Below are positions 32,675-41,741 of a stretch of DNA of 64,000 bases, in pieces. Each line of letters starts with the position of its first letter. The first letter of the stretch is position 1. The DNA comes from Xanthobacter sp. NM-25 (GTDB lineage Bacteria; Pseudomonadota; Alphaproteobacteria; Rhizobiales; Xanthobacteraceae): the NCBI RefSeq assembly GCF_022138605.1, contig NZ_JACBFS010000003.1:434001-498000 (forward strand), given 5' to 3'. The position numbers were made by a program, and so were the translations under genes. Below the pieces are notes generated by a model. It worked only from the letters and a program-made list of their open reading frames with translations. It was not told the origin of the DNA and ran no database searches.

Positions 32675-34678
32675 TCAGAGGGCGAGACGCAGGCTCAAAG
32701 CGCCCATCTGGTTGACGAGGCCGGAAGGGCTCACCTGCAGATCGTAGCTCATCTTGAGGTCCAGCCCGCCCACCTTGGTGCCGACCAGAGCGGCGCCGGC
32801 GGTGAACAGCCAGGGCGAAAGGTCGGCCCCCGGCGTCAGGAACGGCGTTCCGCCGCCGAGAAACGCGGCGCTGATGGAGGCGCCGGTGTCCAGCACATTG
32901 TAGCCCGCGCCCACATAGCCGGTGAGGCTCACCGGCGCGGCGAGGCGATAGGTGCCGCGCAGGCCGGCGCCCAGCATCAGCTCCTGATAGCTCTGGCTGT
33001 CGACGAGGAGGTTCAGCGCCCCGGCGCCCGTCTCCGTGTAGGCGCCGGCATCGACCCGCCCGTAATCGACGCGCAGGCTGGGTTCCACGGTGAGGTCGGT
33101 CGCCAGCGCCACGCTCTGGCGCAGGGCGGCGCCGGCGTGGAGCGTGGTGCTGTCATAGTCGGCCCGGGCGGTGGTGCCCATGAAACCCAGAGCGCGCTGG
33201 GCGCCATTGGTGTTGAGCGCGCCGTCGAGGGCGAGATCGAGGGCAAGGCCCGGCCGCAGGGCATAGCTGCCGTAAACGCCGACGGCATAGCTCGAAATGT
33301 CGAGGCTGCTGGGGGCGCCGATGGCGGTGCCGGTCAGCGACGTGTCTGCGTAGCCGAACAGGGCGCCGAGGGTGAGGTCGCCGCTGACCGCGCGATCGAC
33401 ACCGGCGACCACGCCGCCGCCCGAGGCGCTGTAGCCCGCATAGCCCGACTGGGTGGACTGGCTGCCGAAGCCGCCGAACGGCTGCAGCCACACCTGGGTG
33501 TCATCGCCCGGTCCGCTGGTGCGGGTGGCGAGGCGCCCGGCGACGATCTGCTGGAGCCCGCGCTGGGTGTCGTAGGTGGCGCGGGCGGCATTGCCGGCCA
33601 GTGTCGGCAGGGTCTGGCTCAGGGCCGCGGACAGGGCCGGGCCGGTGAGGCCGTCGAGCACACCGAGGGCCGGGGCCAGCGGGCCGAACAGGCCGGCCAG
33701 GGTGCCGTCGATGCCATAGAGCACCTGGGCGGCGCCGAGGGGGGCGGGGTTGCCCATGGCCCGCAGGGTCAGCGCATAGGGCTGCACCAAAGTGGTCAGG
33801 GCGAAATCGCCGGTGAAGGTTCCGGTGGAATCATATTCCCCCAGCAGCATGGCGGCCCCTGCGGCAGAGCCGCTGACATCGCCATAAAGGTTGGTGAGCT
33901 GGGGATCATCGCTGGGCAAAGCGGAGAACAGCACCTTGCCTTCGGGGGTGATGGAGCCGATCAGCGTGAAGCGCGCGCCGTCGGGGCCGATGCCCTGGCC
34001 CCAGAAATAGCCGCTCTTGTAATCGGTGATCACGAAGCGGCCCGGCGCGGTGGTGCCGAACAGGGCCGTGCTGATCACCCGCCAGGGTGTGCCTTCGGTC
34101 CAGGCCCATTGGGGCGAGGCGTTGCTGGGCACCACCTGGGCCGAGGGCGGAGTGAAGGTGGCCGGATCATAGGGCAGCATATAGGCCCAGTGGGTCACCA
34201 GCAGGCTGGTGCCGGTGATCATCTGCATTTCCATGGTGGTCACCCCATCCACCTCGCGCATCATGCCGAGGCCGACGGTGACGAGGCCGGTGTCCGGATC
34301 CGTGAACAGCATGGTGATCTGGCCGGACGGCGACACATAGCCCTGGATGGACATGGAGGAGGTGGTGGTGACGGGGCCCACCGCCAGCTCGGCGGATGAA
34401 GTGCCGGTGAACACGCCATCGGTGGACGTGCCCAGCGCCCACAGGGTCTGGTCGCCCACCGGGAAGGGATCGGCGAAGCTGGTGCTGGAGGAGCCATAGG
34501 CCAGCATCTGCGGCACCGAGACGTACCAGTTGGAATTGGTGATCACGCTGTCCCATTGCGACTGCGCCTGGGCGGCGTTTGCGCTGATGAGCGCGCCCGC
34601 GAGCGGCCCCGCCATCCGCAACATCCGCCGCCCGATCCTGTGCCGGCCCTTGCGACAACCGCCCCCGATGCTGCTCAT
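32675..34678 (-). CDS. Autotransporter (type Va) with outer-membrane beta-barrel
   Basis: Self-secreting surface protein. Seen: an N-terminal leader with a basic n-region and AxA site (MAGPLAGALISANAAQAQ), a passenger of about 370 residues rich in Thr, Ser and Gly, then a C-terminal barrel of about 280 residues starting WLQPFGGFGSQ, with typical strands (VGVYGSYALRPGLALDLALDG, LTVEPSLRVDYGRVDAG) and ending in LSLRLAL. The final residue is Leu rather than the commoner Phe. 667 aa from ATG 34678; earlier Met codons to 34804 precede the signal peptide poorly. The passenger has no obvious protease or adhesin motif. Confidence 0.86.
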   Translation of the reverse strand: MSSIGGGCRKGRHRIGRRMLRMAGPLAGALISANAAQAQSQWDSVITNSNWYVSVPQMLAYGSSSTSFADPFPVGDQTLWALGTSTDGVFTGTSSAELAVGPVTTTSSMSIQGYVSPSGQITMLFTDPDTGLVTVGLGMMREVDGVTTMEMQMITGTSLLVTHWAYMLPYDPATFTPPSAQVVPSNASPQWAWTEGTPWRVISTALFGTTAPGRFVITDYKSGYFWGQGIGPDGARFTLIGSITPEGKVLFSALPSDDPQLTNLYGDVSGSAAGAAMLLGEYDSTGTFTGDFALTTLVQPYALTLRAMGNPAPLGAAQVLYGIDGTLAGLFGPLAPALGVLDGLTGPALSAALSQTLPTLAGNAARATYDTQRGLQQIVAGRLATRTSGPGDDTQVWLQPFGGFGSQSTQSGYAGYSASGGGVVAGVDRAVSGDLTLGALFGYADTSLTGTAIGAPSSLDISSYAVGVYGSYALRPGLALDLALDGALNTNGAQRALGFMGTTARADYDSTTLHAGAALRQSVALATDLTVEPSLRVDYGRVDAGAYTETGAGALNLLVDSQSYQELMLGAGLRGTYRLAAPVSLTGYVGAGYNVLDTGASISAAFLGGGTPFLTPGADLSPWLFTAGAALVGTKVGGLDLKMSYDLQVSPSGLVNQMGALSLRLAL

Positions 34679-34885
34679 GGGTCTCCCATCCGTGCTGGTG
34701 TGAGGTCTGAGCATGCCGGTCCCGACCCTGGGGAAGAATGCCGCATTTTGGTCATGTTTGGCGCTGCTCGCGGGCATGTGAGCGCATGGCTTCCCAAGCG
34801 GCATCGACCGGGTGGCGCCCGATGGCTAGGCTGCGGCCGCCGGCGCTGATCCGGCGGGTTCGTTCACAGGGCGAAGAGGATACCG

Positions 34886-35893
34886 ATGACCGATCTGTCG
34901 CGCCGCACGCTGCTTGCCGGCACCGCTGGAGCCACCGCCGGTGCCCTGTCGGGGGCGCTGCCCGCCGTTCTCAGCGCCACGCCGGCCGCTGCCCAAGCTC
35001 CGTCTCAGGCGGCCGCGCCGGCGGCGGGGCAGGTGCCGAGCGCCTACCGCTACAAGGTGGGCGATGTGATCGTCACGGCCATCAGCGACGGCATGCGCAC
35101 CTTTCCCATGCCGGATGGATTCGTGCGTAATGCCCCCAAGGCGGAGGTCAATGCCGCGCTCTCCGAGGCCTTCCTGCCCGCCGACCAGCTCTCCATTCCC
35201 TTCACCGTTCTGCTGCTCGACATCGGCGATCGGCGGGTGCTGGTGGACACGGGCAATGGCCCGGCCAAGGGGCCGGTGGGGCTGCTGCAGGGCACCCTTG
35301 CCTCCCTCGGCGTGGACCCGGCCAGCATCGACCAGGTGGTGATTTCCCATTTCCATGGCGACCATATCAACGGCCTGGTGACGGCGGAGGGCACCCCCGC
35401 CTTTCCGAAGGCGCAGGTGATGGTGCCGGAAGCCGAATGGGCGTTCTGGATGGACGATGGCGAGATGAGCCGCGCGCCGGACGGTCTCAAGGGCGGCTTC
35501 CAGAACGTCCGACGGGTGTTCAAGCCGTTCGAGGGCAAGGTGGAGCGCTATGCCTGGGACAAGGAACTGGCGCCGGGCCTCACCTCGGTCGGCACCCCGG
35601 GTCATACGCCCGGCCACACCTCCTTCCAGCTCGCCTCGGGCAACGACGCGCTGTTCATCCAGTCGGACGTGACCAACATTCCGGCCCTGTTCGTGCGCCA
35701 TCCCGATTGGCAGGTCACCTTCGACATGGACGGCGACAAGGCCGCCGCCGCGCGCCGGAAGGTCTATGACCGCCTCTCGGCGGACAAGATGAAGGTGGCC
35801 GGCTATCACTTCCCCTTCCCGGGCGCCGCCTATCTCGCCAAGGAGGGCGATGGCTTCCGCTATGTACCGGTGCTGTGGCAGCCGGTGCTGTAG
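34886..35893 (+). CDS. Tat-exported metallo-beta-lactamase-fold hydrolase
   Basis: Periplasmic MBL-fold enzyme, substrate unknown. Seen: twin-arginine signal (LSRRTLLAGTAGATAGAL, cleavage after ATPAAAQA), then the fold: TVLLLDIGDRRVLVDTGNG, the metal motif VVISHFHGDHINGL near residue 155, a GTPGHTPGHTSFQL metal His near residue 235, and FIQSDVTN with the bridging Asp. Lactonases and quorum-quenching enzymes share this pattern, but so do many others. Tat export suggests metal loading in the cytoplasm. 335 aa. Confidence 0.92.
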   Translation: MTDLSRRTLLAGTAGATAGALSGALPAVLSATPAAAQAPSQAAAPAAGQVPSAYRYKVGDVIVTAISDGMRTFPMPDGFVRNAPKAEVNAALSEAFLPADQLSIPFTVLLLDIGDRRVLVDTGNGPAKGPVGLLQGTLASLGVDPASIDQVVISHFHGDHINGLVTAEGTPAFPKAQVMVPEAEWAFWMDDGEMSRAPDGLKGGFQNVRRVFKPFEGKVERYAWDKELAPGLTSVGTPGHTPGHTSFQLASGNDALFIQSDVTNIPALFVRHPDWQVTFDMDGDKAAAARRKVYDRLSADKMKVAGYHFPFPGAAYLAKEGDGFRYVPVLWQPVL

Positions 35894-35951
35894 CCCGATC
35901 ACGCTTCCGCTGAGCGGCAAGGGTTCTGCCCTGACCTACCGCGCGTGTCGA

Positions 35952-36160
35952 TGTCCTCCCGGACCGTGCCGTCGCTGCTCCCTCTCCCGCTTGCGGGGGA
36001 GGGCTGGGGAGGGGGCCGGACGCCGGTGTCGCGTCGTGCGGTGCGGGGAGTGTTCGGCGCTTGGATGGTGTGGCCGGGGGGAGGCGTCGGGCCATTCCCC
36101 CTCCCAACCCTCCCCCGCAAGCGGGAGAGGGCTTTGTGGCGGTGACGGGGCGAGGGGTCG
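35952..36160. repeat. MITE-like palindromic repeat, copy A
   Basis: A 36-bp arm (35980-36015, beginning CCCTCTCCCGCTTGCGGGGG) faces a nearly perfect inverted arm (36097-36131, ending CGCAAGCGGGAGAGGG) across about 81 bp. An inner GGACGCC/GGCGTC pair extends the stem. Each arm also folds on itself. No coding content. Such elements are frequent between genes in Rhizobiales. Confidence 0.88.
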
Positions 36161-36188
36161 TGCTGCCCTGGTGCGCCGGGCGTTTCAG

Positions 36189-36397
36189 TGTCCTCCCTGA
36201 CTGTGCCGTCGCTGCTCCCTCTCCCGCTTGCGGGGGAGGGCTGGGGAGGGGGCCCGACGCCGGTGTCGCGTCGTGCGGTGCGGGGAGTGTTCGGCGCTTG
36301 GATGGTGTGTGGCCAGGGGGAGGCGTCGCGCCATTCCCCCTCCCAACCCTCCCCCGCAGGCGGGAGAGGGCTTTGCGGTGGTGGCGGGGCGAGGGGT
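36189..36397. repeat. MITE-like palindromic repeat, copy B
   Basis: A direct copy of the element at 35952, shifted by 237 bp and differing by scattered substitutions and small indels (for example an extra TG after GGATGGTG). Same arms and inner sequence. The two copies fill the 556-bp gap between the MBL hydrolase and cutA. Confidence 0.88.
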
Positions 36398-36449
36398 GGG
36401 CCGGGCGATGTCTTTGGTATCATTTGCCTGGGATTGACCCGAGGCCGGC

Positions 36450-36812
36450 TTACTCCGCGTCCGGCCTGGTTTCGGCGGCGATCCAGGCCAGATAGCCGGC
36501 GTCACCGCCGCTCACCGGCAGGGTGAGAACAGCCGGCTGCTCATAGGGGTGGAAGGCGCGCACCTCGGCGACCACGGCCTGCGCCCGCGCGGCGGTGGTC
36601 TTGAGCAGCAGCACCACCTCTTCGGCCTGTTCCAGCTCGCCCGCCCAGCGGTAGATGCTGATCATGCCGGGCAGGATGTTGGCGCAGGCCACCAGCCGCC
36701 GCTCCACCAGCAGGCGCGCGGTTTCCTGCGCCGGCTGGAGCGCGGGGAAGGTGGTGTAGATCAGCACCGCCGGGCCGGCCGCCTCGTTGGGGTCGGGATC
36801 ATGTCGCGCCAT
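36450..36812 (-). CDS. cutA: Divalent-cation tolerance protein CutA
   Basis: Small trimeric protein linked to copper/divalent-cation tolerance; its molecular role is debated. Seen: AVLIYTTFPALQPAQETARLLVERRLVACANILPGMISIYRWAGELEQAEEV near the start (quoted family elements: LVACANI, SIYRWAGE), EVVLLLKTT, and FHPYEQPAVLTLPV. 120 aa from ATG 36812; the longer frame to 36911 adds a non-conserved Arg-rich extension. The duplicated palindromic element lies directly past its stop. Confidence 0.95.
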   Translation of the reverse strand: MARHDPDPNEAAGPAVLIYTTFPALQPAQETARLLVERRLVACANILPGMISIYRWAGELEQAEEVVLLLKTTAARAQAVVAEVRAFHPYEQPAVLTLPVSGGDAGYLAWIAAETRPDAE

Positions 36813-37009
36813 TTCTGCCTCCCTGTCGCGGTTCCGCTGCTGTCGCCCTGCCGGAGCATGCCGAAAGGGAGCGTCGCTGTCATCGCATGGCGGCGCGCCC
36901 CGGGTCCGCACGCGCCCGGCTCGACAAGACGGAAGGGGAGGATTAGAGGGGGAACAGCGATCTTGCCCTCTGTCGCGGCCCCGCGCCGCCGTTTGTGAAC
37001 GTCCGATCC

Positions 37010-37792
37010 ATGATCGATGTCCCTGGTGCCTTCAAGAGGATCGCCTTCGTCTCCAGCCAGACGCCGGAATCCGACGCCGCCCGTGAGCGCCTGATCGCGC
37101 GCTACGGGGCGGTCTCCGAGGATGACGCCGATGTCATCGTCGCCCTCGGTGGCGATGGGCTGATGCTGCAGACCCTGCATCGCTTCCGTGACCGTGGCCT
37201 GCCCATCTATGGCATGCACCGTGGCTCGGTGGGCTTCCTCATGAACACCTTCCGCGAGGATGGGCTGGTGGAGCGGCTCGCCGCCGCCCAGCACGTGAAG
37301 ATCTATCCGCTGCTGATGGAGGTGGTGGACAAGCACGGCACCCGCTTCAAGGCGCCCGCCATCAACGAGGTGTCGCTGCTGCGGCAGACCTATCAGGCGG
37401 CCAAGCTCCGGGTCTCCATCGACGGCAAGGTGCGGCTCGACCAGCTCATCTGCGACGGCATCATCGTGGCGACGCCGGCCGGCTCCACCGCATACAACCT
37501 GTCCGCCCACGGGCCGATCCTGCCGCTGGGCACGGCGCTGCTCGCCATCACCCCCATCTCGCCGTTCCGGCCGCGGCGCTGGCGCGGTGCGCTGGTGCCG
37601 GACAAGGCCCGCATCGACATCGCCGTGCTGGAGGCGGACAAGCGGCCGGTGAGCGCGGTGGCGGACCATTACGAGGTACGCGACATCATCGCCGTCTCGG
37701 CCCGGCTCGATCGCTCCTCCGCCATCGACATGCTGTTCGATCCCGACCACGGGCTTGAGGAGCGCATTCTGCGCGAGCAGTTCGTCTATTGA
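37010..37792 (+). CDS. nadK: NAD kinase
   Basis: Phosphorylates NAD to NADP with ATP or polyphosphate. Seen: FKRIAFVSSQTPESDAA at the start, DVIVALGGDGLMLQTLH with the GGDG motif near residue 45, MHRGSVGFLMN, APAINEVSLLR with the conserved NE, DGIIVATPAGSTAYNLSAHGPILP, and a C-terminal HGLEERILREQF. 260 aa from ATG 37010; a GTG at 36995 adds five residues. This is the short alphaproteobacterial form lacking the N-terminal extension. Neither start has a clear ribosome site. Confidence 0.95.
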   Translation: MIDVPGAFKRIAFVSSQTPESDAARERLIARYGAVSEDDADVIVALGGDGLMLQTLHRFRDRGLPIYGMHRGSVGFLMNTFREDGLVERLAAAQHVKIYPLLMEVVDKHGTRFKAPAINEVSLLRQTYQAAKLRVSIDGKVRLDQLICDGIIVATPAGSTAYNLSAHGPILPLGTALLAITPISPFRPRRWRGALVPDKARIDIAVLEADKRPVSAVADHYEVRDIIAVSARLDRSSAIDMLFDPDHGLEERILREQFVY

Positions 37793-37798
37793 GGTGTC

Positions 37799-40639
37799 TC
37801 AGCCCGCCTTGGCGGGCGGGTCGAGAAACGGCGTCACGTCGGCGACGTCCATCTGCTCGGGCCGCAGGAAGCGGGTGGCGTAGGTCTCCCACAGCCGGCT
37901 TTCCAGGAAATAGCGGAACAGCACCGGGTCGAGATGCCCCTCGCGCGCCATCCCCGCCATGATGCGCAGGGAGTCCGAGAGGGTTTTTGCGGGTTTGTAG
38001 GGCCGGTCGGCGGCGGTGAGCGCCTCGAACACGTCGGCCAGCGCCATCACACGGTCCTCGGTGGTGAGGTCGGCGGCGCCGAGGTGGCGGGGATAGCCCT
38101 TGCCGTCCAGCCGCTCGTGATGGGTGGCGGCGATCTCGGGCACCCGCTTCAGGCCATCGGGCCACGGCAGGCTCTGCAGCATGACATAGGTCTGCACGAT
38201 ATGGTCGTTGACCTTGAAGCGCTCCTCGTCATTCAGCGTGCCGCGGCGGATGGCGAGGTTGTGCAGCTCGCCGGCATTCTGGGTGAGGGCGGGCAAGACC
38301 ATGTCGAAGCCATAAGTGTTGGCCGGATCGTCCTTGGTCACCGGCGGGCGGTGGGGGCCCCACGGCACCTGGTGCTCGGGCCGGTCCGCCAGCAGCGGCT
38401 CGCTGGCCGGCAGCGGCGCCTCCGGAACCGTCGCGAGGCGGGCCTCCTCCGCCCGTGACAGGCCGAGCCGGTCGCTGAGGTGGCGGGTCCAGGTCTGGGC
38501 CGCGATGGCGTTGAGGCGGGCAATGGCGGCGTCGGTCATGAACTCGCCGCCCACATTGCACTGGGCGACAAAGGCGAAATCGTCGGCGAGGCGCGCCTGC
38601 ACCGCATCGCGCTCGCGTGCGGATGTGGCCGGATCCGCCCCGGCGGCGTGGCGCTGGAGGTGGGCGATCTCCGCATCGCGCCACAGCACCTCGAAGCGCG
38701 TTCGCACCTCGTGGATGCGGTTGTGGATGGTCTCCAGCTTGGTGGCCTTGTCGATCACGTGCTCGGGGCTCGTCACCTTGCCGCAATCGTGCAGCCAGGC
38801 GCCCAGATGGAAGGCATAGCGCTGCTCTTCGTCGAGATTGAAATCGGCATAGGGCCCGCTGCGCTCGCGGCTCATGCGGTCGGCGAGCATGGTGGCGAGC
38901 TGCGGCACCCGCCGGCAGTGGCCGCCGGTATAGGGGCTCTTGGCGTCGATGGCGTCGGCGATGAGCTGAATGAAGCCATCCAGCAGGTCCTTCTGCGCCT
39001 CCATCAGCCGGCGGGTCTCGATGGCGGTGGACAGGGCGCCGGACAGGCGCTCGATGAAAGTCTGGAAGTTGCGGCCGGCATAGTTGCTGTTCACCGGATG
39101 GTCGAGCAGCAGCAGGCCGAGGGGGCGCTGGTTGCGATCCAGCAGCGGCAGCACCACCTGGGTGGTGCCCGGCGGCAGCTCGCCGATGGGCGGATGGCCC
39201 GGCGCGATGGCGGAGAGCGGCAGCTGCGGATCGGGAATGACAGGCGGTGTATGCGCTGCCTCGTCCGTCTGGTCCGCCCTGGCGTCCTGGGCGAGGGCGG
39301 TGAGCTCCAGCATGTCGCCGCTGGAATTGAGCAGGTAGACGGCGCCGAAGGTGCAGCCGCTGGCGGCCACCACCTTGTGCAGCACCTGGCCGATCATCCG
39401 CTCGAGCCGGCTTTCCGAGCCCATGATGTCGATGGTGGTCAGGAAGTTCTCGACGGTGGTGCACACCTCATTGAGCACCGTTTCCAGCTGTCGCACCTCG
39501 CTGATGAGGCTGAGGCTCTTCAGGGGTCGGCTGAAGTCGAACTGCTGCAGGCGCTGGGCCCGCAGGGAAAGGTCGCTGAGGTCTTTGCCGAGCCGGGTGG
39601 CGCCGACCCAGCCGACCACCAGCAGCAGCGCGGCGAAGCCGCCGGCCACGCCCATCTGCCGGTTGAGGCCCTCGCGGATCGGCCGCAGCAGATCGGTCTC
39701 GGGAATGGCGATCAGCAGGTCGATCACGTTGGCGTCGGTGGCGCCCATCTTCAGCTTGATGCCGAACCAGGTCTCGTCACCGACCTCGAAGGTGGTGGCA
39801 CGCCCCGTTGTCACGCGAGGTGACGCAAGGCGGGTGAGCGCTGGGATCGCCAGGTCCGGCAGCGCGCGCAGATGCGGCCCGGCGCCATCGGTTGCGATCA
39901 GCCGCTTATCGTCCGGATAGGCCAGCAGGGTGCCGTCGCTGTTGGTGAGGGCAATTTCCGTGCGCGGCGTCATGCGCTGGCCGGCCAGATAGGCGCTCAG
40001 CTCCGACAGCTCCATGTCGATGGCCACCACCGCATCCCCCTGCGGATGCTGGCTGAGGGTGACGCCGACCTGACCTGTGGTGAAGAAGACATAGGGCAGG
40101 GTGAGGTGCCGGCCGGGGGTCTTCCTGGCGTCCCGATACCAGGGGCGGGTGCGCGGATCGAAGCCGGTGGGCGGTTGCGGGCGGGTTTCGACGAGCTGCA
40201 GCGCTTCGGTATAGAAGCGCCATTCGTTCACCGTCTGGCCCTGCCCGTCGCGGGTGATGCTTTGCACCAGGAAGGCGGCATCGGCGGGGGGCGCGAAGGC
40301 CTGGCGGGCGTCGGGCGTGCGCAGCGGCCGCAGCAGCAGGAACTCCCCATTGTCGTAGCCCACATAAGCGGAGGTCAGGAAGGGGATCTTCTGGAGCGTG
40401 TCGGCGAAGGCGGCGAGGCGCTGCAGGCGCTGGTCGAGGGTGGCGGCGGTGACCACCGGGTCGTGGGCGAGGTGATCAAGCGTGAAGGTGGCGGACGCGA
40501 GCAGACCTTGGGCCTTCTCGTCGATCAGGCGCCCCATGTAGATGCTGGTTTCCTGCGCGGAGGAGAACAGCGCCGCGCGCGCGGCCTGCCAGCCCTGCCA
40601 CATCAGGACGGCGGAGGTCATCAGGGTCGCGGCACCCAC
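37799..40639 (-). CDS. Membrane Cache-GAF-HD-GYP c-di-GMP phosphodiesterase
   Basis: Probably hydrolyses c-di-GMP to GMP. Order: TM1 at the extreme N-terminus, a periplasmic double-Cache-like domain (RPWYRDARKTPGRHLTLPYVF), TM2 (about 330-350), a linker, a GAF-like domain with QVVLPLLDRNQRPLGLLLLDHP, then HD-GYP split by an insertion: FHLGAWLHDCGKV carries the HD, and HHERLDGKGYP the GYP signature. The insertion of about 170 residues between HD and GYP is unusually long. The GTG start at 40639 is odd: hydrophobic sequence continues upstream (RLPLLIAAAV) for 18 codons to a stop with no ATG, GTG or TTG, so the true start may be non-standard or the frame broken. Confidence 0.85.
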   Translation of the reverse strand: MGAATLMTSAVLMWQGWQAARAALFSSAQETSIYMGRLIDEKAQGLLASATFTLDHLAHDPVVTAATLDQRLQRLAAFADTLQKIPFLTSAYVGYDNGEFLLLRPLRTPDARQAFAPPADAAFLVQSITRDGQGQTVNEWRFYTEALQLVETRPQPPTGFDPRTRPWYRDARKTPGRHLTLPYVFFTTGQVGVTLSQHPQGDAVVAIDMELSELSAYLAGQRMTPRTEIALTNSDGTLLAYPDDKRLIATDGAGPHLRALPDLAIPALTRLASPRVTTGRATTFEVGDETWFGIKLKMGATDANVIDLLIAIPETDLLRPIREGLNRQMGVAGGFAALLLVVGWVGATRLGKDLSDLSLRAQRLQQFDFSRPLKSLSLISEVRQLETVLNEVCTTVENFLTTIDIMGSESRLERMIGQVLHKVVAASGCTFGAVYLLNSSGDMLELTALAQDARADQTDEAAHTPPVIPDPQLPLSAIAPGHPPIGELPPGTTQVVLPLLDRNQRPLGLLLLDHPVNSNYAGRNFQTFIERLSGALSTAIETRRLMEAQKDLLDGFIQLIADAIDAKSPYTGGHCRRVPQLATMLADRMSRERSGPYADFNLDEEQRYAFHLGAWLHDCGKVTSPEHVIDKATKLETIHNRIHEVRTRFEVLWRDAEIAHLQRHAAGADPATSARERDAVQARLADDFAFVAQCNVGGEFMTDAAIARLNAIAAQTWTRHLSDRLGLSRAEEARLATVPEAPLPASEPLLADRPEHQVPWGPHRPPVTKDDPANTYGFDMVLPALTQNAGELHNLAIRRGTLNDEERFKVNDHIVQTYVMLQSLPWPDGLKRVPEIAATHHERLDGKGYPRHLGAADLTTEDRVMALADVFEALTAADRPYKPAKTLSDSLRIMAGMAREGHLDPVLFRYFLESRLWETYATRFLRPEQMDVADVTPFLDPPAKAG

Positions 40640-40996
40640 CGCGGCAGCGATGAGCAGCGGCAGGCGGAAGGACGGCCGGGTCCATCACCACCCTTGGTTC
40701 GGAGTGCGCTCCATCGCCGTTGTTCCATGCCGCCCGGGAGATGTAGGACGAGTCACGTGCTCGGCCGTCGGGGGCGTGGATTGCTCTGGCCGGTGTTGCC
40801 GGCGCGGGGCTCGCGGAGGGCTTAGAACCCGCCGGGCGCGGCCCGCACCGATGACCGGCCAGGATGGTCAGCACATACCGTTCCGGCACGATGTTGGACT
40901 CGAATGATGCATCCAAGCTGATGCAGTCATGGGACCAGCGCAAGGGTTTCCGCCTTCTTTTTTATGGCGGTTTTTAGCTCAATTGGCGTTAAGGCA
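40640..40996. other. Gene-free stretch between the HD-GYP gene and the flavin reductase gene
   Basis: 357 bp without a supported gene. It holds the HD-GYP gene's upstream region with the disputed start, and near 40950-40975 a weak CCGCC/GGCGG hairpin followed by TTTTT on the plus strand, with no plus-strand gene upstream that it would serve. Confidence 0.55.
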
Positions 40997-41626
40997 TCAG
41001 CCGCCGCGCTTGGGCAGCTGGTCGAGCGAGGGCGGGCGGGGCCGTTCCACCAGGCGATCCACCGGCGCGTAATCAAGATAGCCGCAGCGGGCGAGCGCGT
41101 GCAGCTTGGCGTCGTCCACGCGCCCGTCCACCAGCGCGGCGTCGGCGATATAGACCCCCACCACCTCGCCGATCACCATATGGAAGCTGCATTCCTGGCC
41201 GCTTTTGTCGCGCGGGCGGATGGTTTCCACATAGACGCATTCGAGGGCGCAGGGGCTGGCGGCGACCCGCGGCGGCTTGACCAGGGACGAGGGCGCGCTT
41301 TCAATGCCGAGCAGCTCGAACTCGCTCTGGTCCGGACCCGCCGGCACCGAGGACAGGTTCACCTCCTCGATGAGATCGAGGGTGGCGAGGTTGCAGACGA
41401 ATTCGCCGGTCGCCTCGATATTGGTGACGGTGTCCTTGCGGCCGTTGGAGGAGAACATGAGCAGCGGCGGCGTCTCGCAGATCATGTTGAAGAAGGAATA
41501 GGGGGCGAGATTCACCGTGCCGGTGCTGGACATGGAGGAAATCCAGCCGATGGGCCGGGGCGCGACGATGGCCTTCAGCGGCGAATGGCGCAGGCCGTGA
41601 TTCTTCTTCGCGGGTTCGTAGAACAT
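40997..41626 (-). CDS. Flavin reductase domain protein (DIM6/NTAB family)
   Basis: FMN-binding split-barrel protein; relatives reduce flavin with NAD(P)H for partner monooxygenases. Seen: HSPLKAIVAPRPIGWISSMS, NLAPYSFFNMICETPPLLMFSSNGRKDT, VCNLATLDLIEEVN, and a late HMVIGEVVGVYI. 209 aa from ATG 41626; the longer frame to 41812 is Arg/Pro-rich and not conserved. No oxygenase component is adjacent, so the partner is unknown. A patatin gene lies upstream on the same strand, 115 bp away. Confidence 0.92.
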   Translation of the reverse strand: MFYEPAKKNHGLRHSPLKAIVAPRPIGWISSMSSTGTVNLAPYSFFNMICETPPLLMFSSNGRKDTVTNIEATGEFVCNLATLDLIEEVNLSSVPAGPDQSEFELLGIESAPSSLVKPPRVAASPCALECVYVETIRPRDKSGQECSFHMVIGEVVGVYIADAALVDGRVDDAKLHALARCGYLDYAPVDRLVERPRPPSLDQLPKRGG

Positions 41627-41741
41627 GGCGCGGGATGTCTCCGGACAGCGGCGGCGCCCGGGGGCGCGCGAACGTGGGGCACGAGGGAGCCTGCCCCTGA
41701 TAGCCGCGTTCGCGGCGTCCGTCATCCTTCGTCCGGGCGGT

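Noticed and set aside
32639..34399. 586-residue plus-strand open frame opposite the autotransporter
   Set aside because: Gly/Ala/His-rich shadow; the minus strand has a signal peptide and barrel strands.
35952..36397. Repeat block considered as an insertion sequence
   Set aside because: No transposase frame and unit length of about 209 bp; a non-autonomous palindromic element fits.
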